Positions 9,567 to 20,812 are shown, counted from the stretch's first letter. The stretch: 64,000 nt of DNA from JABAAE01 sp905480545 (GCA_943788025.1 CALSOR010000012.1:62001-126000), one strand, 5' to 3'. Numbers and translations: made by a program. Notes: generated by a model not told the origin, from the sequence alone.

Positions 9567-12500
9567 TCAGTCTTTTGAGGCGTCAGCCAGCGCTTTGGCT
9601 TCAGCGAATCGTTCCTGTAATGACTGAACCGTAAAATCTTCTTCCCGCATAGCTTCCATTGCTTTGACTGCGGCCTCTGCTGCTTGAATGGTGGTGATGC
9701 ATGGAACGCCATTTTGAACCGCTGTCGCGCGAATGCGACCTTCGTCGGTTCGGGCACCTTTGCCGTTTGGTGTATTCAGAATCAACGCAACCTGTTCATT
9801 TTTCAAATGATCGATCAAGTTCGGGTGCCCCTCTGCCAGTTTTTTCACCGTCTCTACGGGGATGTTGGCCTCGGAGAGTCGCCGCGCCGTTCCAGCGGTT
9901 GCCAATAGCTTGAAACCCATTTTGTGAAGACGCTGAGAAAGCTCGCCAACACGATCTTTGTGGCGTTCGCTCACACTAATAAATACGTTGCCTTCTTTAG
10001 GTAGAACAATACCAGCACCCAATTGCGATTTTGCAAAAGCAATCGAGAAGCGTTTGCTGACACCCATCACCTCGCCGGTGCTACGCATTTCTGGTCCTAA
10101 AACAATATCGACGCCGACGAATTTCCGGAACGGAAAAAACACTTTCTTTGATGGAAACATGCGATGGGATCGGATCCGATGTGATCCCAAGTTCCTTTAG
10201 GGTTTTACCTGCCATAACCTTGGCAGCAATTCGGGCAATCGGCACGCCTGTCGCTTTGGCAACGAATGGCGCCGTTCGACTTGCACGTGGATTGACTTCG
10301 AGAACGTAAACAATCGGTTTACCATCGTCATCTTTTTTGACGGCAAATTGAATGTTCATCAACCCAATCACTTTCAATTCCATCGCTAGTGCTTTGGTCG
10401 CTTGTTTGATTTCATCAACGACTGGTCCCGGTAAACTGTAAGGTGGTATCGCACACGCCGAATCACCACTATGAACTCCAGCTTCTTCGATATGTTCCAT
10501 CACACCGGCAACAATTACATCGGTGCCATCGCAAATTGCATCGACATCGACTTCGATCGCGTCCTCAAGAAAACTGTCGATCAAAACGGGTTGCCCCTGC
10601 GCGACAACGAACGCCGCCGCCACAAACTGTTCAAACTGTGCCTTGTCATAGCAGATTTCCATTGCTCGCCCCCCCAAAACAAAGCTGGGGCGAACCAAAG
10701 ATGGAAAACCAATCTTTTTTGCCTCTTCACGAGCTTGTTCCATCGTTCGGGCGATACCATTTGCTGGTTGTTTCAGATTTAGTTTATCCAGGATTCGCTG
10801 AAACTTCTCGCGGTCTTCTGCAGCCTCAATCGTATCAACACTTGTTCCAATAATGTTGACCCCAGCGGTTTCGAGTGCGCGTGCAAGATTCAATGGCGTT
10901 TGACCGCCGAATTGGACGATAACGCCGTCGGGCTGAACGCGGTCGCAAATGTTTAAGACGTCTTCAGCTGTAAGCGGTTCAAAGAACAGCATGTCACTCG
11001 TGTCATAGTCGGTACTGACCGTTTCCGGATTCGAATTGACCATGACCGATTCAATGCCTAAATCGTTTAGGGCAAAACTGGCATGGCAGCAACAATAATC
11101 AAATTCGATACCTTGTCCGATTCGATTTGGCCCGCCACCCAGAATCATGATGCGTTTTCTGCGGACGTCTTTTGGAGGCGTTTCGTCCTCCTGTTCGTAA
11201 GTCGAGTAAAAATAGGGAGTGTAGGCTTCGAACTCGGCGGCGCAAGTGTCAACCGACTTGAAGGTCGCCCGAATACCACGGTTGATTCTTTCTTCTCGAA
11301 CCTCCAGGTCACTCAAGTTCCAGATTGTGGCTAGTTGCCGATCCGAGAAACCATTCTGTTTTGCCGTTAATAACAGCTCATCACTCACGTCGGACAGTTT
11401 CTCAATTGCCCGCATTCGGTCCTCAAGATCGATGATTTGTTTTAATTGATTCAGGAACCATGGATCGATAAACGTCAGTTCAAAAATTTCCTCCAGCGTC
11501 ATTCCGGATTTGAATGCATAACGCAGATAGATAACACGATCTTCATTCGGTGTCGCCAGCTTGGCACGGATGTCATCCCGTGACGGACGGTCTTCCCCAT
11601 ACCAAAGGTCTTTGCCATCGGAGCCGAACCCAAATGTTCCGATTTCTAGGCCCCGGAGCGCTTTTTGAAAAGACTCTTTGAAAGTTCGACCAATCGCCAT
11701 CGTTTCGCCAACGCTTTTCATCTGAGTCATTAACGTTTTGTCGGCTTCCGGAAATTTCTCGAATGCAAATCGGGGAATCTTGGTGACGACATAATCAATC
11801 GTTGGCTCAAAACAGGCCTTGGTTTTTTGAGTGATATCGTTTGGCAGTTCCCACAATCGATAACCGACCGCGAGCTTCGCAGCAATCTTGGCAATTGGAA
11901 ATCCAGTCGCTTTTGAAGCGAGCGCACTGGAGCGGCTGACGCGAGGATTCATTTCGATGACAATCATCCGGCCGTTTTCCGGATGGATCGCAAATTGAAT
12001 GTTCGAGCCTCCTGTCTCAACGCCAATTTCGCGAATCACAGCGAGACTTGCGTCACGCATTCGCTGGTATTCTTTATCGGTCAGTGTTTGGGCGGGCGCG
12101 ACAGTGATCGAGTCGCCAGTGTGGACTCCCATCGGGTCAAAGTTTTCGATGGAACAGATGATCACCACGTTATCATCCATATCCCGCATGACTTCCATCT
12201 CGTACTCTTTCCAGCCGATGATGGATTCTTCAATCAAAACTTCTGTAACAGGCGATTGATCAAGTCCGCGTTGGACAAGCGTATCATACTCGTCGCGATT
12301 ATATGCAATCGCAGAACCGCTTCCCCCCATCGTAAAGCTGGGGCGAACGACACAGGGTAAACCGATGTCCTGCTGGATTTCTCGAGCGCGTTCGAGCGTT
12401 TTGACGGTTTCGCCCCGGCAGACACCAAGCCCGATTTTATTCATTGCGGCCTTGAATTGTTCTCTCTCTTCCGCCTTGGCAATGACTGCGGCATTTGCGC

Positions 12501-12849
12501 CGATCATTTCGACGCCATATTTTTCCAGAACGCCTTGCTCCTCCAGCTCCATGGCTAGATTCAAACCGGTCTGACCACCGAGGGTCGGTAAAAGAGCGCA
12601 GGGGCGCTCTTTTTCAATAACCTTTTCGACGACTTCCCATGTAAGCGGTTCAATATAGGTTCGCTCCGCCGTTTCCGGGTCGGTCATGATGGTTGCTGGG
12701 TTGGAGTTAACCAACACAACTTCGTAACCTTCTTCACGGAGAGCCTTGCACGCCTGTGTGCCGGAATAATCGAACTCGCACGCCTGTCCAATAATGATAG
12801 GCCCCGATCCAATAAGTAAAATTTTTCGAATGTCGTCGCGCTTCGGCAC
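9567..12849 (-). CDS. carB: Carbamoyl-phosphate synthase large subunit (frameshifted near 10134-10139)
   Basis: Makes carbamoyl phosphate for arginine and pyrimidine synthesis from ammonia, bicarbonate and two ATP, working with CarA. The N-terminal frame (12849 to about 10135, 905 residues) carries both ATP-grasp halves, with the starts RKILLIGSGPIIIGQACEFD and RIMILGGGPNRIGQGIEFDY. The C-terminal frame gives PFRKFVGVDIVLGPEMRSTG through the MGS-like allosteric domain to a stop at 9567. The two halves meet at a run of six T on the coding strand (A at 10134-10139); five would restore a protein of about 1093 residues, close to the usual 1070-1080. Without repair the first frame runs 17 aberrant residues and stops at 10081. 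carA is not adjacent. The next gene upstream on the same strand is the RND pump, 138 bases away. Confidence 0.92.
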
Positions 12850-12986
12850 TTACGGATTTTCCTTTTTTCGGGGAGCAAAAAACAAAATTCCCTCCAGTAT
12901 CTAGCGTCCCGGAATTTTGGCAAGTGCCGATCTCAACGATTTCGCCATTCCGCAGCTGCATTTGTGCTGCGATCCAACCGGAGGGT

Positions 12987-15900
12987 TTATTTTATTTCGT
13001 TGCGTAACGGGTTTTTTTGGCGTTCTGTTCCCCAGTAAACCATGTCGTACGCAACCGGAACGGCCAACAGCGTTAGAAACGTGGCAAAAAGCAGCCCGAA
13101 AACAACCGCACCACAAAGCGGCTGCCAAAATTCAGCACCACCGGTTAAATTCAGAAAAAGAGGCAGTAAACCACCAACCGTCGTAATGGTTGTCAAAAGG
13201 ACAGGGCGTAACCGATTCAGCCCCGCTTCGATAATGGCATCGCGTTTAGAGAGTCCGCGGTCTCGACCTTGATTGATAAAGTCCACCACGACGATCGCGT
13301 CATTTACCACAACGCCTGCCAGGCTTATCAAGCCAATAAACGTGGCCAAGCTAAAAGGGAATCCGCAGATGTAGCTTCCTGCAATGACACCGATAAAACT
13401 GAATGGAACAGTGATGATCACAATGAGCGCCTGACGGAATGAATTGAATTGAAACACCAGGATCGCAAAGATCAAAACGACCGCGATGATCATGCTCACC
13501 TGTAAGGAGACAAAATTCTTTTGGAATTCCTCATTTTCACCTGTGAATTTTGCCCGGACGTTCGTGACCGTGGTGCCGGGTTCACCGCTGAATTTCATCG
13601 GTTTTGATGTTGCACCAATCCCCAACGCCTGAACGTAGGGCGTCAAATCGAACCCCATCAATGAGTAACTGACGATCTCCCTGTTCGGTTGAAATCCAAT
13701 TCTGGGAAATACTTTGTCTCGCAGTAGATCAAAGACCTTTTCGCTCGACACCTTTTCTTTGTCCAACATGCATCGAACGGTAACAGAAGGCTTCAAGTCG
13801 TACCGATTGACGGCGTAGACGCTTTGAGTTCGCCGTACGTCACATAGTTCGTCGAGCGTTGCCATTTTTCCTGACGAGCCTCGAATCATCATTCGGCCCA
13901 ATTCTGAGCGTGTCTTTCTGAATTGATCTGCCGCTTGAACGCGAATCGGGACATCTTCATCATCGATGCTCAGAACGATAGAATCGTCACCATTGATTGC
14001 GGTATAAATTGCGTTGTTGATATCGGCTTCGTTGATACTGAAAAACGGTAAGACGAATTCGTTGGGACGATACGACATCGCCGGATTTTCGGGTCGATAG
14101 TCCATGCCAACATCAAACGTATGTCCGATACGCTTGAGTTCCTCCACTAGCTTGGCACCAACTCGACCAAGTTCTTTGTGATCGTCCGCTTCCAGTCGTA
14201 TCGCTACATCAAATCCACCGGGCGGACCCTCTTCGACGCGTTCAAGCTTGTAGGTTAGACCGGGAGCGGAATCGAGTCGATTGTCAATCTCGTGCCGCAG
14301 GTCTTCCATCACCTCGGTTTCGTGTCGAAGTCGATCCATAGGTGAAATGAGTTGAACCATAATGGTTCCAAATTCAGGGCCGACTGCGGGATCATTTTCC
14401 AGTCGACTTGCCAGTCCCTCTGACGAGCCAATGGCGGAAACAAAATTGCGCACTTCGGGAGTCCCATTGTCGATTCCCTTTTGCCGCACGACCTCGATCG
14501 AATCGGTGATGATTTTCGAATAAGCGATCGTTTGATGAACGCTGCTGCCGAGCGGTAGTTCGTATTTGACTTGAATTTGTCCGACATCGCCTTGGGGCAT
14601 GAAATTGCTGCCAATTTTGCCAGACATGATCACTGCCCAAGCAACCGCTAGAAACCCACAGGTGACGATCGCCCATCGATTGTTCAGGCCCCAATTCAAG
14701 ACCATGCGATACAATCGACTGCCTGCTCCCAAGTTTGGCCGAATGGCGAGTTGTTGATTCTCGTCGGGGGTTTTGTCCCCGGCAGCGGTGTTGGTCGATT
14801 TGATCGTTTCCGATTTGCCGTTAATTTGCTTTTGTCGGTACCAACGCGCTGCGATCACTGGGATCACAAAATGGTCGGCGATAATCGATCCGATCAAAGA
14901 TACACCAACAACGATCGGCATCACGCCCATGAAATCACCCATGATTCCCGGAACCAACAGCATCGGTAAGTAAGCGGCGACAGTGGTTAAATCGGCCATA
15001 ATTACAGGTTTACCTACCTCCTCAATTCCGATTTTTGCAGCTTCAACGGGCGGCAGGCCACGTTCGATGTGCCGATGAATGTTTTCAGCGACAATGATCG
15101 CTCCATCGACAACCATCCCGACGACAAGAATGAACGAGAACACCACCATGCTCGAAAGGGGAACTTCCAACCAATACAGGCAGCTTAACCCGACCCCGGA
15201 GCTAAACGGAATCGCCAACAAGACCAGCGTTGCAATCCGCAGTCCCATCGTCCATCCCAAAATGACGACGATTAACAGTGCTCCGAAAATGAAACTCGAT
15301 CCTAGCACTCGAAACATCAACTGGATCTCTTCGGATGAATCTCGCGTTGTTGTGAATTGGATTGCCGGATACTTTGGTTTTAACTCTTTGATTTTGTTTT
15401 GAATGGCCGTGACCGCAGCAAGCGTATTGATGTCGGATTCCTTGTAGACCATGATCGTGGCACAATCCTTACCATCTAGGAAAGAAACGTTTTTGATCCG
15501 CTCGTAGGTGTCCGAAATCTTTGCCACATCGCGAATTCGAGTGACGCGACCATTGGATTCAGAGACGATCGCGTTCCCGATATCGTCGGTATTCTGGAAT
15601 TTGGTTTCGGAGATGATTTGCGGATCAAATGATCCTGTGTCCAGTGATCCGCCAGGTCGTTCAGCGTGAAATTGATTTAATGCCGTTTGCACGTCGACAA
15701 GTGTCAATCCATACTGTGCGGCCAAATCCAAGTTGACGTCGACATGGATTTCACGCTCCCGACCCCCGAAGACTTGCGTGCCGGCAACTCCAGTGACAGG
15801 ATCGATCTCATCTCGGACTTCTTCCGCAATCTGCTTTAGGGCGGCCTCATCGAATCCATCTGGAGCAATTAAATTGACCAGAATCAATGGAGTATTGTCA

Positions 15901-16301
15901 TAGTCAATTCGATTCACGCCGGGTACGATTTGACGGCCTTGTGGCAATTCGCCGCGGGCCTCGTCCACCATGTCTTTTACCTTGATCCGTGCGGCTTCTG
16001 GATCTTCGCCATCCAGAAAAATGACTTGCACTACCGCGACACCCCGCATGCTGGTCGACGCTATAAATTCGATGTTGTCCAGTCTTTGGATTCGCTCCTC
16101 AATTTTTCGCGTCACCTGTTGTTCGACCTCAGTAGGTTCAGCTCCAGGGTAGGGAATGGTGCACATCACGACCGCCTTGCTAATTGCGGGGGCACGCTGG
16201 ACTGGAATCATTAACGCGGACCAACAGGAAATCACCAGTACGAGGATACATCCGATCGCAACGATTCGCGGCCGCTCAATGGCGTTTGTGCTTAATTTCA
16301 T
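12987..16301 (-). CDS. RND-family efflux permease (inner membrane)
   Basis: Proton-driven inner-membrane pump of 1104 residues, the usual size for AcrB/HAE-type transporters. The N-terminal helix (IVAIGCILVLVISCWSALMI) is followed by a porter domain with the conserved start AVVMCTIPYPGAEPTEVEQQ, then a helix bundle, a second porter half and a second bundle. The helix-4 aspartate of the proton relay lies in VVGMVVDGAIIVAENIHRHI, and the C-terminal bundle has GVVVNDAIVVVDF. The classical TM4 motif has two adjacent Asp; here the second position is Gly. No periplasmic adaptor or outer-membrane channel gene is nearby, so its partners must lie elsewhere. It is divergent from the PSD1 gene (174 bases apart). 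Substrate unknown. Confidence 0.92.
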   Translation of the reverse strand: MKLSTNAIERPRIVAIGCILVLVISCWSALMIPVQRAPAISKAVVMCTIPYPGAEPTEVEQQVTRKIEERIQRLDNIEFIASTSMRGVAVVQVIFLDGEDPEAARIKVKDMVDEARGELPQGRQIVPGVNRIDYDNTPLILVNLIAPDGFDEAALKQIAEEVRDEIDPVTGVAGTQVFGGREREIHVDVNLDLAAQYGLTLVDVQTALNQFHAERPGGSLDTGSFDPQIISETKFQNTDDIGNAIVSESNGRVTRIRDVAKISDTYERIKNVSFLDGKDCATIMVYKESDINTLAAVTAIQNKIKELKPKYPAIQFTTTRDSSEEIQLMFRVLGSSFIFGALLIVVILGWTMGLRIATLVLLAIPFSSGVGLSCLYWLEVPLSSMVVFSFILVVGMVVDGAIIVAENIHRHIERGLPPVEAAKIGIEEVGKPVIMADLTTVAAYLPMLLVPGIMGDFMGVMPIVVGVSLIGSIIADHFVIPVIAARWYRQKQINGKSETIKSTNTAAGDKTPDENQQLAIRPNLGAGSRLYRMVLNWGLNNRWAIVTCGFLAVAWAVIMSGKIGSNFMPQGDVGQIQVKYELPLGSSVHQTIAYSKIITDSIEVVRQKGIDNGTPEVRNFVSAIGSSEGLASRLENDPAVGPEFGTIMVQLISPMDRLRHETEVMEDLRHEIDNRLDSAPGLTYKLERVEEGPPGGFDVAIRLEADDHKELGRVGAKLVEELKRIGHTFDVGMDYRPENPAMSYRPNEFVLPFFSINEADINNAIYTAINGDDSIVLSIDDEDVPIRVQAADQFRKTRSELGRMMIRGSSGKMATLDELCDVRRTQSVYAVNRYDLKPSVTVRCMLDKEKVSSEKVFDLLRDKVFPRIGFQPNREIVSYSLMGFDLTPYVQALGIGATSKPMKFSGEPGTTVTNVRAKFTGENEEFQKNFVSLQVSMIIAVVLIFAILVFQFNSFRQALIVIITVPFSFIGVIAGSYICGFPFSLATFIGLISLAGVVVNDAIVVVDFINQGRDRGLSKRDAIIEAGLNRLRPVLLTTITTVGGLLPLFLNLTGGAEFWQPLCGAVVFGLLFATFLTLLAVPVAYDMVYWGTERQKNPLRNEIK

Positions 16302-16474
16302 TTGCTTTTTTCTGAAATCAGTGAGTTCCTCACGGTATCACATAACGGTTTTTTTGTGAAAGGCATAGGGTTTTTGAAACGCCGTTGTATTCTCCTTCAG
16401 CGAACTCACCGTGATCAGAAAACCAAATCGTGGTAAAATGTGAAGAAATATTCCCGTTTTTGGTAACTCTTCCA

Positions 16475-18898
16475 ATGATGAATATCCAGCCCAGGCTCAG
16501 TGCCAGCGAAGCAGGCAGAAATTCTTTTGCGTCTATTTGCGTCATCGTGATTTTCTTTTTGCCGACGATCTATAAACCGGTAATCGGAAATGATGAGTTG
16601 GACTTTGCACATGATGTCGTTCCAGTCTTAAGAAAGAATTGTGTCAAATGTCATGCAAACGGCAACTATAAGGGCGGTTTTTCGCTGGATACTCGTTCCG
16701 CAGTTTTGAAATCCGGCAATGTCGAATTAACGAAACCTGCGGAAAGCGAGATAATAGAAAGAGTTGTCTCGGAGGACCATGACCTTCGTATGCCGCCAGA
16801 GGGGCCGAGGCTTACTGAAAAAGAAGTTGACGTCCTAACGAAGTGGATAAAAAGCGACCTGAAATGGGAAGAAGGGTTCACGTTCAAAATCAATACCTGG
16901 AAGGCGCCGATCGCACCTCGACGTCCTGAAATACCGGATGGATCTGGAAATCCAATCGATAAAATAATTGGTGGGTACTTCTCGGATCAAAGTATTGATT
17001 GGCCAGCGGACTCGAGTGATTCAGTATTTATTCGTCGAGTGATGTTGGATTTGCTGGGGGTGCTTCCGGCCACCGAGGAGCTGCAATCATTCCTTGGGGA
17101 TTCAGATCCGAACAAACGGAAGGAATTGGTGGCGGAAATTCTCTCACGCGAAAAAGAATACGCCGTTCACTGGTTGACGTTTTGGAACGATCACCTGCGA
17201 AATGATTATGTGGGAACCGGTTTTATAGACGGCGGCCGCAAACAGGTCACCCAGTGGCTCTATCAGTCATTGCTTGACAATAAACCGTACGATCAATTTG
17301 CTCGCGAATTAATTTCCCCGTCTGCTGATTCGGATGGATTCATTCGCGGTATCAAATGGCGAGGGAACGTAAATGCGAGTCAAGTTCGCGAGGTTCAATT
17401 CGCTCAAAACATCAGCCAGGTGTTTCTGGGAGAAAACCTGAAATGTGCTTCGTGTCACGATAGCTTTATCAACGACTGGAAATTGACGGACGCGTATGGT
17501 TTGGCTGCGGTGATCGCCGAAAGGCCAATCGAGATGTTTAGGTGTGATGTTCCGACCGGTAAAATGGCCAAAACAAAATTTCTATGGCCGGAACTCGGCA
17601 GCATCGATCCAAATAAATCAAAAAACGAGCGACTCGCGCAGACGGCCAATCTGATTACGAAACCTGAGAACGGTCGTTTTACGCGAACGATTGTCAACCG
17701 CGTATGGAAGCGGATGATGGGACGCGGTTTAGTCGAGCCGGTCGACATCATGGGAAATCGGCCATGGAATGAGGACTTGCTTGACTTTCTTGCGATTCAT
17801 CTCTCAGACAACGGATACGATTTAAAAAAGACGATGGCGTTGATTGCGAATTCAAAAATTTATCAAGCCAAGACGGTTTCGATGTCGACACCAGCTGACG
17901 AAGAATACACCTTCACCGGACCAATCGCTCGTCGTATGACGGCCGAGCAGTTCTTGGACTCGGTTCATGCTTTGACTGGCACGGAACCCAAGGGGAATTC
18001 GAAGGTTCCAGATTTGAAACCGAAAAAAAACGCGACACAAGATGCTCCACGAGAAAAAAATACCGGAGCCAACAGGTCAGCGCCAAGTGGCTTGGCGTCG
18101 CACTGGATTTGGTCTCGGGCGGATTCCTCAGATGCAAAACCAAGCGAAAAACTTACGTTCGCAACTAATCTAATTCTTGACAAGAAGGCAAAATCGGCGT
18201 TTGTCGTTGTGACATGTGACAACGAATACACTTTATCAGTCAATGGCAAGCGATTGGGAGGAGATGCTGATTGGACGACGGTTGAAATGATTGATCTCAC
18301 CGCCCAATTGCAAGTAGGTAACAATCAGATTGATATCTTTGCGAAGAACTTGGGGGGCACGCCAAATCCGGCGTCGCTTTACGTTTCAATATTCGTTGAC
18401 AAAGTTTTTCAAAGAACGGTTTGGTTTGACTCGGTTTACAGCAAGCCAGCGGTCAAACTAACCAACCAAGATCTATGGGGATCTGTTGGGTCAAAAATAA
18501 TGCAATTGGAAGAGAGGGCTACCAATGGCCTTCGAAAGCGCAGTCGTCGGGCTGCACTGGTGATCTCCGATCCGTTAATGCGATCACTTGGTCGACCGAA
18601 TCGCGAACAGATTGTGACAACTCGTGATGATCAGCTTTCCACCTTGCAAGCTCTAGATCTGAGCAATGGGGAGATCCTCTCGGAATTGTTATCGACAGGG
18701 GCGCGTCGACTGATTGCATCAGGAATGGACCGAAAAAAATTGATTGATCACGTTTTCAGTTGGGGCCTTTCGCGGTTACCCAGCGATGACGAACGAGAGG
18801 TTGTCGAACAAATTGTCGATGAAAAAATGACCACAGAATCGATCGCAGACTTGCTGTGGTCGATTATCATGCTCCCGGAGTTTCAACATGTCCGCTAA
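16475..18898 (+). CDS. PSD1-type planctomycete protein (cytochrome-like, DUF1549, DUF1553)
   Basis: Exported protein of about 807 residues. An N-terminal signal/anchor (ICVIVIFFLPTIYK) is followed by a cytochrome-like segment with CVKCH (about 56-60) and MPPEGPRLT, then DUF1549 (DSVFIRRVMLDLLGVLPATE) with a second CASCHD motif near 320, then DUF1553 (TRTIVNRVWKRMMGRGLVEP). A segment at about 540-660, containing WIWSRADSSDAKP and YTLSVNGKRLGG, looks like a galactose-binding-like beta-sandwich inserted before the final DUF1553 part. Such proteins are common in planctomycetes and are usually linked to polysaccharide use, but their biochemistry is not established. ATG at 16475/16478 is preferred to a GTG at 16430. 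The stop overlaps the start of the DUF1501 gene by 11 bases, indicating translational coupling. Confidence 0.88.
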   Translation: MMNIQPRLSASEAGRNSFASICVIVIFFLPTIYKPVIGNDELDFAHDVVPVLRKNCVKCHANGNYKGGFSLDTRSAVLKSGNVELTKPAESEIIERVVSEDHDLRMPPEGPRLTEKEVDVLTKWIKSDLKWEEGFTFKINTWKAPIAPRRPEIPDGSGNPIDKIIGGYFSDQSIDWPADSSDSVFIRRVMLDLLGVLPATEELQSFLGDSDPNKRKELVAEILSREKEYAVHWLTFWNDHLRNDYVGTGFIDGGRKQVTQWLYQSLLDNKPYDQFARELISPSADSDGFIRGIKWRGNVNASQVREVQFAQNISQVFLGENLKCASCHDSFINDWKLTDAYGLAAVIAERPIEMFRCDVPTGKMAKTKFLWPELGSIDPNKSKNERLAQTANLITKPENGRFTRTIVNRVWKRMMGRGLVEPVDIMGNRPWNEDLLDFLAIHLSDNGYDLKKTMALIANSKIYQAKTVSMSTPADEEYTFTGPIARRMTAEQFLDSVHALTGTEPKGNSKVPDLKPKKNATQDAPREKNTGANRSAPSGLASHWIWSRADSSDAKPSEKLTFATNLILDKKAKSAFVVVTCDNEYTLSVNGKRLGGDADWTTVEMIDLTAQLQVGNNQIDIFAKNLGGTPNPASLYVSIFVDKVFQRTVWFDSVYSKPAVKLTNQDLWGSVGSKIMQLEERATNGLRKRSRRAALVISDPLMRSLGRPNREQIVTTRDDQLSTLQALDLSNGEILSELLSTGARRLIASGMDRKKLIDHVFSWGLSRLPSDDEREVVEQIVDEKMTTESIADLLWSIIMLPEFQHVR

Positions 18899-20372
18899 AG
18901 CCAAAGATTCAGAGAATGTCGCACACCGTGAAGAGCTGCGAAGAGAAAGACGGGCGCGGCGAGAGTTTCTGAAGACAACGACCGCGGCGTCGATTGCTTC
19001 GCTGGCCGGGGGAATTCCCCGTCAAACACAGGCAAGTGGTCAGCCGTTTCGATCGCCAATTGCTCCAACGGCTGACACATGTATTTTGCTTTGGATGGCA
19101 GGCGGTATGGCGGCGCCGGATACCTTTAACCCAAAGCGATACGTCCCGTTTGATGTTGGCGTGCCTGTCGAGAAAGTGATTAGCACGTTTCCTCAAATCG
19201 ACACCGTCGTCGATAATATCAAGATCACCGAAGGCCTCGAAAATATCGCGAAGGTCATGGATCGAGGTACATTGATTCGGACGCATGTGCTCCCAGACTT
19301 GGGACATATTTTGCATTCACGCCATCAGTATCATTGGCATACCGGCTATGTGCCTCCGCAGACCGTTGCCGCACCGCATATCGGTGCGTGGATGGCAAAG
19401 TTGTTGGGACCAAAAAATCCCGCCATTCCGGCGTTCATTGATATCGGTCAACGGTTGGAAGGCGTTGGTGAGAAGGAGGAGCTGAAGTCGTTTCATACAG
19501 GCGGATTTCTCGGTACCGAATACGGTCCTTTTTTACTGCCGTATCCCGAGAATGCAATCAATGCGGTAAAGCCGCCCAAGGGAATGACGCCTGCTCGTTT
19601 TGAAAAGCGGAATAAGTTTTTCCGAGAATTGGTCAGGAAGAGTCCAGCCGGTGGATTTGCGAGTGATTATCACCAGGAATCGATGATTCGTTCCATGGAG
19701 AATGCTTACAAATTATTGAGTAGCGAGGACCGTGCGGCATTCGATTTGACATTGGAGCCAAAAGATTCCTACGACAAATACAACACTGGACGTTTCGGTC
19801 AAGGCTGTTTGTTGGCACGGCGATTAACCGAAGCAGGTGCCCGGTTTATCGAGGTGACCACTGAATACGTTCCGTTTGTCAGTTGGGATACTCACGAGAA
19901 TGGACACACGACGGTCAAGAGAATGAAAGAAGAAATCGACCGACCGATTGCACAATTGATATTGGATCTGGAAGAGCGGGGTTTACTCGATCGCACGTTG
20001 GTTGTCCTCGCGAGCGAATTCAGTCGAGACATGATGATTGAAGGCGTGCCGGGCAGTAATGCTCGAGATCAATCGAGAGCCAAAACCGATGTGCTCAAGG
20101 AATTGAAACAATATGGTCAGCACCGACATTTCACAGGTTCCAGTTCGGTGCTGATGTTTGGTGGGGGAATCAAAAAAGGAAACCTCTACGGCGATACAGC
20201 AGATGAACGACCGTTGATGGTGACCAAAGATCCAATTACGGTTCCAGATTTACATGCCACTATTTTTCATGCGATGGGAATTGCTCCGGATACCGGATTC
20301 GACATCGAAGAACGGCCCTTCTATGTAACGAAAGATGGTAAGGGTAAGCCTAGAATGGAATTGTTTGCTTGA
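18888..20372 (+). CDS. DUF1501 family secreted protein
   Basis: Protein of 494 residues in the alkaline-phosphatase-like DUF1501 family, regularly paired with PSD1 proteins. The N-terminus has a twin-arginine-like signal (RRARREFLKTTTAASIASLA), suggesting folded export. Family features include TCILLWMAGGMAAPDTFNPK near the start, RFGQGCLLARRLTEAGARFI in the middle and TVPDLHATIFHAMG near the end; SWDTHENGH carries candidate metal ligands. The first codons overlap the end of the PSD1 gene, so the two are almost certainly made together. Activity is unknown for this family; a sulfatase/phosphatase-like fold is inferred from the family, not shown here. Confidence 0.9.
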   Translation: MSAKAKDSENVAHREELRRERRARREFLKTTTAASIASLAGGIPRQTQASGQPFRSPIAPTADTCILLWMAGGMAAPDTFNPKRYVPFDVGVPVEKVISTFPQIDTVVDNIKITEGLENIAKVMDRGTLIRTHVLPDLGHILHSRHQYHWHTGYVPPQTVAAPHIGAWMAKLLGPKNPAIPAFIDIGQRLEGVGEKEELKSFHTGGFLGTEYGPFLLPYPENAINAVKPPKGMTPARFEKRNKFFRELVRKSPAGGFASDYHQESMIRSMENAYKLLSSEDRAAFDLTLEPKDSYDKYNTGRFGQGCLLARRLTEAGARFIEVTTEYVPFVSWDTHENGHTTVKRMKEEIDRPIAQLILDLEERGLLDRTLVVLASEFSRDMMIEGVPGSNARDQSRAKTDVLKELKQYGQHRHFTGSSSVLMFGGGIKKGNLYGDTADERPLMVTKDPITVPDLHATIFHAMGIAPDTGFDIEERPFYVTKDGKGKPRMELFA

Positions 20373-20812
20373 GCATTGGATTGCCTTCCAACGTTGACCT
20401 CTTTTTTTCGAATAGCGGGTTTTTCAAATCCGAGGGCACGGATCGTCAAACGAGAACTTAGCCTCGTATGCGTGTGAAAGCGGGAAAGCGGGGAGCGTTG
20501 GACAGGGCCCTAATCTCGGTTCCTCGTATCCCGTCGGCGATGAAGTGCAGATGATCCTTAAACTGAATTTCTGATGCTGAATTCAGCGCTTCTGTCCATT
20601 GTCGAGCTGACAATTTCGACCAATCCCTTACCAGAAACTGTAATGCTGTTGTCGACTCAAAAGGGATACTTTGTCTAACGGTGATGCGCCTGTAAAGTCG
20701 GAAACTGAGCAGCTAGTTGGCAAGCCGAGGGCGTCTCTACGAGGTCACCAACAACTGGGTTTGTCGTTCTTAGCAATCCGCGTCACTGCCAGTGCCTTAG
20801 AGAAAACGGAAG
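20373..20812. other. Intergenic stretch, no gene called
   Basis: Convergent gap of 440 bases between the DUF1501 gene and the EF-hand gene. A minus-strand frame from about 20715 to 20460 is open for some 80 codons (for example VRDWSKLSARQW) but lacks any ATG, GTG or TTG start and no family is recognised, so I do not call it. No hairpin with a T-tract was seen after either flanking gene. Confidence 0.35.

Noticed and set aside
20460..20715. Open minus-strand frame without start codon
   Set aside because: About 80 codons without a stop, but no ATG, GTG or TTG and no recognised family; too short to be convincing.
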